Assembly (NCBI GenBank): GCA_021613535.1
Contig: CP075495.1
Location: 4,030,001-4,094,000, forward strand
Direction of reading: 5' to 3'
Length of the DNA stretch: 64,000 bases
Origin: Adineta vaga
Lineage: Eukaryota; Rotifera
Shown here: one piece after another, positions 33,355 through 43,388 of the stretch
Layout: each line of letters starts with the position of its first letter
Position numbering within the stretch: position 1 is the stretch's first letter
Notes under the pieces: generated by a model
What the model was told of the DNA's origin: nothing
The model's database searches: none
Seen by the model: the letters and a program-made list of their open reading frames with translations, nothing else
Translations under genes and position numbers: made by a program

Positions 33355-34636
33355 ATGTCATTGAATAATCTAACGAATTTCTCTTGTACAAATGATGATA
33401 TTCATTTCGTTTTAAATTTTGGAATAATTATTGGTGGATGGTCATCTATGATTACATGTATCTTAGGTTTATTAGCAAATACATTTTCCATTATTATTCT
33501 TGTTCAAGAACGAATGAGAACATTATCAACAAATATATATTTAATTGCATTAGCTATTGTGAATTTTCTTTGGCTTATTTTATTTTTTATATTCTATGCA
33601 CTTCGATTAACTCTTATTCTTCCATTATTTATTTCTTCAAATAATGAAGATACTTATAGTACCTATAATCAAATATTTCATCGGTAAGATTTATCAATAT
33701 ATATTATTGATTAATTTCTTTATATCTATTTCTAGGTTATCACCATATATCGTTCCTTTAATGAATACTTTACAATTATGTATTATTTATTATACAGTTG
33801 CAGTATCCGTTGATCGTTATTTATATATTTCTACGGGTTTAAATCCAAGTCAATATTGTACTGTACGAAATGCTTTACGAATTATTTTTTTCTTAACAAT
33901 CTTTGCAATTGTTTTCACTTTACCACATTGGTTTAAATTTCGTGTTTTGACATATATTGATGATAAAAATCGAACACATTATCAAATAACATGTAAGTTT
34001 ATACCTATATCTATCAAGAATTTCTTGTAGAATCATCTTTTCTTTTCTTCTAATTTAGATACGACTCTTGCTCAAGAAAAAATCTTTCAAAAATTAATAA
34101 ATATTTATATTTATGTTCCCATTGTTCATGTTATTCCATTGATAACATTGAGCATAATCAATATGTTAACTGTTCGTCGTTTAATTCAATATCATGATGA
34201 ACATCGTCGTTTATTATCAAAATCTATTCGACAAATGACATTAATTCGAACAAAAGTTATCTATTCACGACGACATTATCATGTTTCAATTATGCTTATT
34301 GCTGTTGTACTTTTATTTCTTCTATGTCGTTTTCCAATGCTTATAACTAATCTTTATGAAGTTCAACATTCTATAATTGATGATAAATTAACGAAAGATA
34401 ATCTCTATTTTCAATGTCGAATACAATTAACATTTAATACATTTGCAAATTTTATGCAAACAATTAATTCAAATGGAAATCTAATTATTTATTTACTTTG
34501 TTGTCACAATTTTCGTGAAACAACTAGAGAAGTCTTTGATAAATTAGTTAATTTATTTCGATTTCATTCCACTGAAAATCTATTATCAATGATGCATATA
34601 CGTTCAAGAACAAGTACACGTTCAACAGTTATGTAA
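33355..34636 (+). CDS. Rhodopsin-class G-protein-coupled receptor (peptide-receptor-like)
   Basis: Three exons with introns at about 33686-33735 and 33992-34059. The N-terminus has glycosylation sites (NNLTNFSC). TM1 is MITCILGLLANTFSIIILV with the conserved Asn. TM2 is NIYLIALAIVNFLWLILFFI. TM3 ends VAVSVDRYLYIS with a canonical DRY. TM4 is LRIIFFLTIFAIVFTLPHW. TM5 is IYVPIVHVIPLITLSIINM. A basic third loop (RRLLSKSIRQMTLIRTKVIY) precedes TM6, IMLIAVVLLFLLCRFPMLI. TM7 is NGNLIIYLLCCHNFRE, where the usual NPxxY is NxxxIY, as in FMRFamide-type invertebrate receptors. The tail is Ser/Arg-rich. A neuropeptide receptor is likely; the ligand cannot be told. Confidence 0.87.
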
Positions 34637-34734
34637 AAACCAATTTCCACGATGAAGACATAGTTTTAATACTGGTAAAATGAAAATCAATTCTATTAAA
34701 TGTTTAATGTTGTTTGTTAATCATATAGTGAATG

Positions 34735-34740
34735 AATAAA
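34735..34740 (+). promoter_or_regulatory. AATAAA polyadenylation signal of the GPCR gene
   Basis: A poly(A) signal 99 bp after the GPCR stop codon. Confidence 0.5.
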
Positions 34741-36483
34741 TCTATGTTTACTTACTTAAGAATATTTTATTTAGTTTTTCATGAAGGAAAATTTTCTATT
34801 TCATCATTAGATTCTTCATGTGAACACATAAATTATATATATTGATATTACATGTCGATGGATATTTTGAATTTTATCAAAATAAATTTACATAGAAAAT
34901 AATTAGTGTTAATTAAGTCATTGTTACAATTATTTCTTCACTCTATGTAACAAACGAAAAGAATTTATAAATAGCGGATTTTTTTACATAAAATATGAGA
35001 AATATAGAATTTGAAAACACTTGAAACCGTTTTTTTTGTGAATACTTCTGATTACATGAAGCAACTTTTCTTGACACCTTGTCAGTTGTAATATTTTATT
35101 ATATATTTCATTTCTTGACAGATGCTTTTTACTTACATGGAACATTATATTAAACTATACCCAAGCAGACAAGAATTGCCAAAAATGCGTGTTCACGCTC
35201 AAAAGGAGCGATTTTTAAGTGATTACACGGATGTAGAGAAAAACGGTCGTGTAAACACCAATAGTTCAAGTTTTTTGACGAACAAACGCAAACAATTGTA
35301 GTCTCCATCATTTTTTACTGCGCAGACACATATAAAACTCATTTTTAAGGTGAGTACACGTTGATTTTTTTCAATTTGCGTGTTTTAAGTAGAAATTTGT
35401 TATCATTAGGTATTTTTACATCACATTTCTGTTGAAAAACTAACGATATTTAATAATTGACGTGGATTCATGAACTAGTTACAATTTTGAAGCGTTTAGA
35501 CGCAGAACATATTTCTTCATTTTATTATTTGAAAAACTCTGCTGTGATAATTGTGAAAATCGATCCAACAACGGATATTCCTTAAGAGAATTTTTATTGT
35601 TATTTTCACTCAATATTTTTCAGCGTTTTAACGGATATAAAATTATATCACGATTATTCTTATCCTATTAGACGCACAATGTCCGAAAGTTTTTGCAGTT
35701 TGAATGCTTTTAATTATGAAACATATTGTTGAGGGTGAAGCTGAGTGAGGGCATGCCTGAAGGTGTTTTCTTTCTTTACTCTCACCCTCAGTTTACAAAA
35801 CATTTACATGATCTATCAAACTAACAGTAGTTTCACGAAACGAGTGCTGAATTTTTTCTAAATTTACGAAACTAATAGGAATTTTGTATTTTACGTACCG
35901 AACTATGTGTAGTTTCATACAATCACAACGGAACTAGTATCGAACTTAACAATTTTAGAAGATTTTCTGTAATAAATATGAATGCGTACACTATTGTATG
36001 ACACAATATTCATTATTTTGTCAGTGCTTACATTAATTCAATTCACTCTCATCCTATCTATAACGGTGATTGTTATCCATTAGAATTCTTCTTATAATTA
36101 TCGATCACTATTAATCAAAGCAGCTCATATCAACGTGACAAAAGCGTGAGAAAGACATCGACTATGACTTTTCACCAAGACCGACTATATTGATTAGTCT
36201 ACAAGTAAGATTACCTTCTGAACTACTGACTATCACTAATGAGGACCAATATCTGGTAGTTGATCAGTAGAGAATGAGTCATTCTTATTCAACTAATATC
36301 TAGTTATCAGGATCATCCGTACGTTGATAATTCCAAATCGTAGTATCATCTGTGATGTTGCTAGTTATGAAAATGCGTTTATGTGAGAATTATACAGTGC
36401 TGACCAAAATTATAGGAATTGGCTATGTCCACCCAGGTGTACATAGTCAAGTGGCTATGCACATCCGGATACACATAGCCACA

Positions 36484-37393
36484 TGACTATATGCACCCAG
36501 CTACATATAATAGACTGGTCAGCATAAATCAAGCATTATAATAAAATTAGTATAGAAAAATCAACTTAACTTAAATAAGGAACAACTATTTTGCAAAAAT
36601 TTCTAGTATAATCTGTCCAAAAAGTTCGTTTGTGTGAATGTTTTGTTTTATAAATAATTCGAGAACGCAAACAACTAGAGATCTGCAGGTTTCATCAAAT
36701 GAAAGAGAGGGACTTATGATATCTTTTTCTATGATATTTTGTAAGATAAAGTTCTTCTGAAATTCATCGTCGCCGAAAAACATGAAAAAAAGAATGCATC
36801 TAAGTGACTGGTAATCGACATGAAGTTTCAATTATAGTCTTTGATTTAGAAGACAGATTTGAAATCTATGATTCAGGATACAATACAAATGGTTATCTTA
36901 TTGCGACGTAACGTTGACCCAATAAAATCGCGTATGTGGATACACAAATAATAGGATTTTGGACTGATATTTCATCACATTTTCACATTTTTATCGTAAC
37001 AAGTAAATATTGCAATGAAAATGTTGTGAAAGGTGAGAAAGCGCATTATATCCTGAATCATAGATTACAAGTCCCTTAGGTACATTCTTTTTTCATGTTT
37101 TTCGGCGACGATGAATTTCAGAAGAACTTTATCTTACAAAATATCATAGAAAAAGATATCATAAGTCCCTCTCTTTCATTTGATGAAACCTGCGGATCTC
37201 TAGTTGTTTGCGTTCTCGAATTATTTATAAAACAAAACATTCACACAAACGAACTTTTTGGACAGATTATACTAGAAATTTTTGCAAAATAGTTGTTCCT
37301 TATTTAAATTAAGTTGATTTTTCTATACTAATTTTATTATAATGCTTGATTTATGCTGACCAGTCTATTATATGTCGCTGGGTGCATATAGCC
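36484..37393. repeat. Long inverted repeat, arms about 315 bp plus a short inner match, with spacer
   Basis: The left arm, from 36484 to about 36798, reads back as 37081-37393 on the other strand with few mismatches (for example CTGCAG against CTGCGG in the arm). A short further match (about 36868-36884 against 37049-37065) continues inward, leaving a unique loop of about 165 bp. Both arms keep the same small frame open. Confidence 0.85.
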
Positions 37394-37397
37394 ACTT

Positions 37398-37599
37398 CCA
37401 AAATTATAAGAACAAATTTTTTTCAAATTGTTTGCGTGTTCTCGTCTCCTCTTTCCCTGCTTAGATTGATTTATAGATCAGTATATATACATTCAAGTAC
37501 TTGAATGTATATATACTGATCTATAAATCAATCTAAGCAGGGAAAGAGGAGACGAGAACACGCAAACAATTTGAAAAAAATTTGTTCTTATAATTTTGG
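37398..37599. repeat. Perfect 202-bp palindrome without spacer
   Basis: The centre lies between 37498 and 37499 (AAGT/ACTT). Reading outward, the two 101-bp arms match base for base until 37397/37600. Each arm starts with the mariner-type end CCAAAATTATAAGAAC. It could form a hairpin or cruciform, arise from two element ends fused head to head, or be a snap-back assembly artefact. Confidence 0.9.
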
Positions 37600-38429
37600 T
37601 CACCACTATAGATTTCAGTAAAATCAGATAAGACTATACAGCAGTGGATCTAATGAGTTCTTCTTTCGAATGTTACCTTTATGTTCGTATAATTGTAATC
37701 GAATACTAACCAAAATTTCCATGTAACTATCAAATTGATTTTAAATTTTATTCATGAATGTCAAATATGTTTATAAAAAACTAGAACAGTGCAAGTCCTC
37801 GTAAGTTTTCCTTTGGAATTTTTAATCCTTCCATTTTACTTTTATTTTATAGTGTCATGGATAAAAAGTGACAGGATTAGAGAAGCCGAAGCAAAATTTA
37901 TTAATACTTGCATCCTTGTAGTTTTTCATAAACATATTTGACAGTTGAATGGAGAGTCTTGCTAATATTCGACCGCAATCCTATTAATATAAAGGTAACG
38001 TTCAAAACAAGAACTAATCCAATAAACTAGTGTAGTCTTTCTGATATACAGAGACCAAACTTGAAAAGAATTTGTTACCTACAAAACCCTCATCGATTAG
38101 ACATTGCCAGAAGGAGCTACAGTTTGTATGTATGTAAACATTGGTACGAAATCTTTTGCATATTCTCCTTGAAAAAGTTTGATGCTGAATCTTTTAGATG
38201 AAAACTGTTTTATCTTTTTTTTTACTTTGGTAGTGAACCATACGTGCGAAACCTTTGAGACTTTTGCGCTAATACTTCCGTACGAAACCTTATATCAGAA
38301 GCTTTTCCCTCATTGATCAAGAAATAGTTTCAAGCAAAACCATCTTCTTGCAAACGAAATTTAACTCTAGGAAAATCGTTGAATGTTTTCAAGGAGAGCA
38401 TATGAGAAATATATGTTGACAGACATTTC

Positions 38430-38536
38430 TAGGAGTGGCACTTTAAATTTATTTTACTTCAGAAAAGTAAAGTGAATTAAAGTATAGAGGCAAATTTACT
38501 CTTGTCAGGTAAAGTAAATATAAAGTGCCACCTCTA
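38430..38536. mobile_element. hAT-type MITE, 107 bp, with 8-bp target-site duplication
   Basis: The terminal inverted repeats are TAGGAGTGGCACTTTA at the left and TAGAGGTGGCACTTTA at the right (reverse complement). The element is flanked on both sides by the direct repeat GACATTTC (38422-38429 and 38537-38544). An 8-bp duplication plus TAGNGGTGGCA-like ends fits the hAT superfamily. It is too short to encode anything; internal sequence is also partly self-complementary (TTTACTT/AAGTAAA). Confidence 0.8.
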
Positions 38537-39645
38537 GACATTTCTTACATTTCTTTGATTTACTTTGTAAAATAAGTAAATAGAAGAATTATTCTTTAGC
38601 TCATCATTTGATGTTTGAAATGTACGAAGTAACTATCTCTAGGAAAGAAGACCGTTTCCCGCCATTTTAACTCTGAATGATTGATTGCTGTCAGTCATTT
38701 TTAGAATTTCTTTACAATGATTATCAGTCGTTCGTCAGTCTGTAGTATCGATAGATCGATCGAAACTTTTCTATGAATGATCAATATTGAAAAATGAGAT
38801 GTGGGATATTTTCCATCAAAAAAAACACGTCCGATTCCTGTCATGTTTAATAATAATGAAAAAGAAACCGATCCAAATGAAGGATATAAGGCCATATGAT
38901 CGCAAATAGTCACGATCACGGAGCATAGGATGGTAAGCGTACGTAGGTAAGACAATATTTGTCGTAATAGAGCTGTATAAATCGATAGACGATACATCCA
39001 CCTTATTGATAATATCCTTGTGTAAATATGAAAGATGCTACAGAAATAAATTTACGTTCGATGATTTCAAAACCAATATTTTACTATTGATATCAACACA
39101 GCATATTCATTGTGGTAAATATAGAAAGATCATATGAATGTTTTGACATATACTCCACTTCTTTCTATGCAGTTAACTCTCCGATCATTCAACGTGAGAC
39201 CTATGATAGTAAAAATTTTTTTTAGAAATATGCAATAAAGTCACTGTGAACAGAGACTTTTCTTCTAAGTAATAGAAATAAATACATTCGAAGTTTTTAT
39301 GTAAAATCCAGACAGAATGTTATTTATACATCTAAGTTCGAAATATTAATATTAGTCACGAGCTGAAATACTGCATTACTAATAATATGAATAAAAATCA
39401 TATTATTTTAATCAAACTCAACATATTTATTCGTTTAACATAATATTATTCCGATTCGATAGTAATAGAAACTGAGAAGAGTAGTGAAAGCAACAGGATT
39501 TCTTTTGAGAATAATTCACTACTAAAATGTATTTCTTCATGAATATACGTCACGTTTGTCAATATTTTATGATATCCATATCGGAAGCATGTATCCATTT
39601 ACAAAGACTTCATTAATAAGAATATGCAAACGTGTTCTTTGAATA

Positions 39646-40933
39646 ATGATGTTAAATTTCAACATAAGTAACAGTAAAAGTATGACATTATTTCAATTTA
39701 GATATTTTATAATGACTTCTTCACTAATCTTAATATCGTTAAAAATGATTAGAAAAGGATTTCCAGTCGTTATGATCATTTTGATCTTTTATTTATATCT
39801 TTTTCCTTCGATAAGATCTTATTATCAAAATTTAAATCAATCATTACCTTTGATTTTACTTTTCACGTATAATCATTCTATCAAAACACGTTCAAATATC
39901 TGTCAAGGTACTCGAAATGGTGGACATATTGTAAATTTTGATCGTTGTCCAATGAAATGTGAATTTTCATGTCAAATAAATGACTTTAAACAACGCTCAC
40001 CACATGCTGTACTCTTCTTTGGAGAAGATTTTACTTGGTCATTCAAAATAACGAATCAAAATCGATCATCATCCAATCAAAGATGGGTGTTTTGGTCATG
40101 GGAAGCACCGATTCATCATCAAGAATATACTCAATCGCGTTTAACATTCAATTGGTACGAAAAAGAAATCTTTCATGATTGTTATTTCTAAATTTTCTCT
40201 CACGATTTCGTTTTGTCTTAGGACAATGACCTATCGACAAGATTCGGATATTGTTCATGCTTATGGTCGTTATATCGCACGTAATTTATCTTATACGATT
40301 CATGATAATCAAGTAATCGATTTCTATTTATCATCGAAAAATAATCGATCAACATTTGATATTGAAGAAGAATTCCGAAGACGAGAAAATAAAACCTTAT
40401 GGTTTGTATCAAATTGTCGTGCACGAACACAACGATATAAAATTGCCGATAAATTAAGTCAGTATTTTCCCAATGATCGTTATGGTCAATGTTTACAAAC
40501 GAAACATTACATGTCCACTATAGAATTTGAACAAACACTCTTTCGATATAAATTTTATTTGGCTTTTGAGAATGCACATTGTCAAGATTATATAACAGAA
40601 AAAGCTTTTTATAATGCTTTAGCACATGGAAGTATTCCGATTGTTCTTGGACCGAATAAAAAGAATTATCAAGAGATTTTACCACCGAATTCTTTTATTC
40701 ATATAAATGATTTTCAAAATTTAACAGAACTTGCTAATGAACTTAATGAAATCACTCATAATCTTCAACGATTTACATTTTATCATCAATGGCGTAAGGA
40801 TTATCGATTGATTGTATGGCCATCAAATTATTTTATTGATGGTCTCTTTTGTAATTTATGTCAGAAATTATATTATGATGAAAAACCGAAAAGTTATAAG
40901 AATTTTTCAAATTGGTTGAATAAATGTAATTAA
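39646..40933 (+). CDS. Alpha-1,3-fucosyltransferase (GT10), Golgi type II protein
   Basis: Two exons, intron about 40157-40220, joined in phase (TFNW-TMTYRQDSDI). A short cytoplasmic tail precedes a signal anchor (GFPVVMIILIFYLYLFPSI). The first Met (39646) is used, but a later Met just before RKGFPVV (39748) would give a more typical short tail. The stem and N-lobe contain CPMKCEFSC and RWVFWSWEAP (acceptor-side motif). The GT10 donor-binding signature is FYLAFENAHCQDYITEKAFY, then NALAHGSIPIVLGPN. The C-terminus has paired cysteines (LFCNLCQKLYY). The enzyme transfers fucose from GDP-fucose to GlcNAc residues of glycans, such as core alpha-1,3 or Lewis-type structures. The exact acceptor cannot be told. 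It looks complete. Confidence 0.9.
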
Positions 40934-40988
40934 ACTCCGTAAATTTCTGTAGAGAAAATATGACAGTTGTTATCCTTTTATTTTTTTT

Positions 40989-40994
40989 AATAAA
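40989..40994 (+). promoter_or_regulatory. AATAAA polyadenylation signal of the fucosyltransferase gene
   Basis: A poly(A) signal 56 bp after the stop codon. Confidence 0.5.
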
Positions 40995-41410
40995 AATTAA
41001 TATTAATTGTTGAATGAACTATGTATACGTTACCATTGAAGAAAAATGAAGTTGAGCTGAAACTTTAGATATTTGCTTTCTTTTGTATTTGTTATAGAAG
41101 ATGACGAAATTCAATACAATAGGAAGGTCGATCGATATCACCTGAATGTCATGTTTTAATTACGAATTTGCTCAAATGTTGTTTTGTACAACAACGATGA
41201 TCATTCTCAAAAAGTAAAATAATGAATGTATTTGTGAGGAAAAACAGCAACTCATTTTCTTTGTTTGTCATGTCATTTGAACCGATTTTGGAAGAACATT
41301 AATTATTCTCCGAGACTTTTTTTCAAGAAATCCATCACACAATGTTTATCATGCAAGATTTGATAATTAAATAAATTGTTTGATTACACATAACTATTTC
41401 ATTTGAGAAA
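40995..41410. other. Intergenic spacer
   Basis: About 420 bp, AT-rich; presumably the promoter of the next gene. No specific element is recognised. Confidence 0.4.
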
Positions 41411-41874
41411 ATGTCTACTAAAAAGAAACAGGACACTAATATTGCTCGCAATGCGCCTACTAGCACGAATATCAAACAAGTACACACACTTTCTTTCTCT
41501 ACTATTTGAATAATTTCTTTTTCTTCTAGCCAATATCATTCTCAAATCGAAACAATGTCAAAACACAAAAATCTATATCAACAAAACAAAAAACGTCACG
41601 GCCTGTACCAATACTATTACCATATGTACCACCCGATGGACTTATGTCTGATCTATTCAATGCTATACAGCGTAGAGCATGGGCACGAGCAAAATCTTTA
41701 TGTTATGAATTGATTCTATGTGATCCATATAGAAAGAATTATTATGATTTGTATGAACGTATTGTACAAATCATAAAAATTAATAATGAACGTCGTCGTC
41801 CACGACAATATATGAGAAGAATTGCTACTGCAAGTAGTGATAGTAGTGATCAAACAACAACAAATCGACGATGA
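41411..41874 (+). CDS. Small ERICH2-like protein
   Basis: Two exons with an intron at about 41480-41529: MSTKKKQDTNIARNAPTSTN, then IKQ, joined in phase to PISFSNRNNVKTQ. The product is about 137 aa. The N-terminal half is basic and disordered. The C-terminal part is a helical hairpin (LPYVPPDGLMSDLFNAIQRR, AWARAKSLCYELILCDPYRK, YYDLYERIVQIIKI) followed by an Arg/Ser-rich tail. The helical hairpin resembles the C-terminal region of glutamate-rich protein 2 (LxxFLxAxxxxxxxLAxxLCQMILxYEPxNxxAxEF), a poorly characterised animal protein with testis/cilium-biased expression. The similarity is by eye. Otherwise it would be an unknown conserved small protein. Confidence 0.55.
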
Positions 41875-42646
41875 TCGTATAAAGATGATTACGACTATAA
41901 AGATTTTCATTCACTTCTGATACATTTTCGACTACATGATCGAATACATCTTATTTGGTTGTATAAATTCAGCGAAGTCGATTTGTACAATCAAAATAGA
42001 CATGTATTTTTTGAAAGATTGCAATCAAAAATATATATTTGTTTACTTGAATAAAATGAAGTTATATTCTACGAAAAATTAGAAATAACAAAAAACAATT
42101 TACTTCATATCAGATAGTTATTCTTATCTAATACTAGTTTTCATTAGGAATAGAAGATAAAATATCTCACTTTATTATTTATTCGCAATTCTATCTTGTT
42201 TCGTAACGAGACTATTATTTTTAGATTTACTATGTGTTTTTTTTACAATATTTGACAAAAAATATTATTTCATGCTTCATTATTTTTCACAATTCCTTGA
42301 AAAAAAAAATTCGGAGTCTTCGGGCGCATCGTACACAGATGATTCCATAGTTACTTTCAATGAAAAAAGTGAAATGAGAACGACGCCATTCACAACTACG
42401 TAGGAAAAAAACCATTTCTATTTGTCTTCTTTTTTCTTTTACATTCTCTTGATTCCTTGGACTACTTAATGGCATACACTCACATATGTGTAAACCATTT
42501 GAACCGTTCTACTATTGGTTGAGAAGAAAGATAAGAAAAGAAAAAAAAATAATACACTATATATAGAGCGAATTCTTGACCTCAGTTCATTTTTATATAG
42601 TCTTCAAACGCGCACAACTTGCTTCTACTCTTACAAGTTTTAAAAC
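41875..42646. other. Intergenic spacer with a TATA-containing promoter
   Basis: About 770 bp with no gene. A strong TATA-like element (CTATATATAG, about 42557-42566) lies about 85 bp upstream of the next start, giving room for a short 5' UTR. Confidence 0.5.
42557..42566 (+). promoter_or_regulatory. TATA box of the 75-aa hydrophilic protein gene
   Basis: CTATATATAG is a near-consensus TATA box. Transcription would start about 30 bp on, around the CTCAGTTCATTT sequence, leaving a short leader to ATG 42647. Confidence 0.5.
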
Positions 42647-42932
42647 ATGTCAAACAAAGCACAAGGTGAAGGTCACTGGGAATCACATTCCTATTCAGCT
42701 CAAACAACAAAAATTGGTGACAATCCATCGGTTACTGTTGGAAAAGAAGCTTCTGCTGAAGGAACTTTCGATGTAAGACAATTTGTCAATAGTGATATGA
42801 TTATTTTTCTCTTCTATTTATGACTTGTAGCATGGTAAACCAGTAGTAACTGAAACTCATGCAACTACATTTAGCGATAAAGATCATCCAGGATCACTCG
42901 AATACAAAGATCAACAAAAAAGTATCAAATAA
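42647..42932 (+). CDS. Small hydrophilic, probably disordered protein (75 aa)
   Basis: Two exons, intron about 42774-42831, phase 0. Exon 1 encodes MSNKAQGEGHWESHSYSAQT and on to EGTFD. Exon 2 encodes HGKPVVTETHATTFSDKDHP to KSIK. The composition is rich in Ser, Thr, Lys, Glu, His and Gly with no cysteine and no hydrophobic core. It has no signal peptide. Such profiles occur in LEA-like and other heat-soluble stress proteins, which would suit a desiccation-tolerant animal, but no LEA repeat is visible and this remains inference. The strong TATA box and close poly(A) signal (43077) suggest a compact, highly expressed gene. Confidence 0.6.
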
Positions 42933-43076
42933 AATACAAATATAAGAAGATCAGAACATTTCTAAGAATGTTTTTTGCGTATGTTTTGGTTTTATTATAA
43001 ATATCCTCTATTCAGATTTGATGTTTTCTAAAAAGAAAAAAAATTTCTGTACTGCTTGTAGGTCTTAAAGTTATTC

Positions 43077-43082
43077 AATAAA
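43077..43082 (+). promoter_or_regulatory. AATAAA polyadenylation signal of the hydrophilic protein gene
   Basis: A poly(A) signal about 145 bp after the stop codon. Confidence 0.5.
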
Positions 43083-43388
43083 TAAGATTTTCGTTCGAAA
43101 ACTTGACAAAAAAAAATTATATTCTACTCGATGTAAAATTGAAAATCATTAGAAAAGGATGTATTTTTTTCATTCTGTATGCATGACATAAAAATGTTAG
43201 ATTCATTTGATGAGTAACATTTTTTTAATATAGACAAAATACGATATGTCTATCGCGAATGTTGTATTTTTTCTCCTCAATAAATTACCTCTATATTGGT
43301 ACTTTCTTATAAATGAAAAACAACAACAACAGTCAATAGCTTACATTAATAGAGCAAATAATAATACAAAATAGATTGATTGTAGTAT

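Larger units (their letters stand above)
36395..37608. mobile_element. Tc1/mariner-like non-autonomous element, internally palindromic
   Basis: The left end reads TA-CAGTGCTGACCAAAATTATA. The right end, reverse complemented, reads TA-TAGTGGTGACCAAAATTATA. These are terminal inverted repeats of Tc1/mariner style flanked by TA target duplications. Inside lies a long inverted repeat (36484-36884 against 37049-37393). Each arm carries a near-identical open frame of 65 aa or more (FFGDDEFQKNFILQNII...), which I do not recognise. There is no DDE transposase, so it would need an enzyme in trans. The right ~200 bp is a perfect palindrome that itself begins and ends with the TIR sequence, so the element may be nested or rearranged. 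Confidence 0.65.
34637..39645. other. Gene-poor, transposon-rich 5-kb region
   Basis: There is no convincing host gene between the GPCR and the fucosyltransferase. The region contains a Tc1/mariner-like element (36395-37608) with a perfect palindrome at one end, a hAT-type MITE (38430-38536) and a short imperfect inverted repeat around TGAGGGTGA/TCACCCTCA (about 35714-35783). The stretch 35160-35400 is less AT-rich than its surroundings but has no recognisable frame. Confidence 0.65.

Noticed and set aside
35700-35790. Imperfect inverted repeat TGAGGGTGA/TCACCCTCA as a transposon or RNA gene
   Set aside because: The arms are only about 10 bp with no target duplication seen, so it was mentioned only in the regional description.
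37095-37292. The 65-aa frame in the inverted repeat as a host gene
   Set aside because: It occurs in both arms of a transposon-derived inverted repeat and has no recognised domain or splice context, so it was reported as part of the element.
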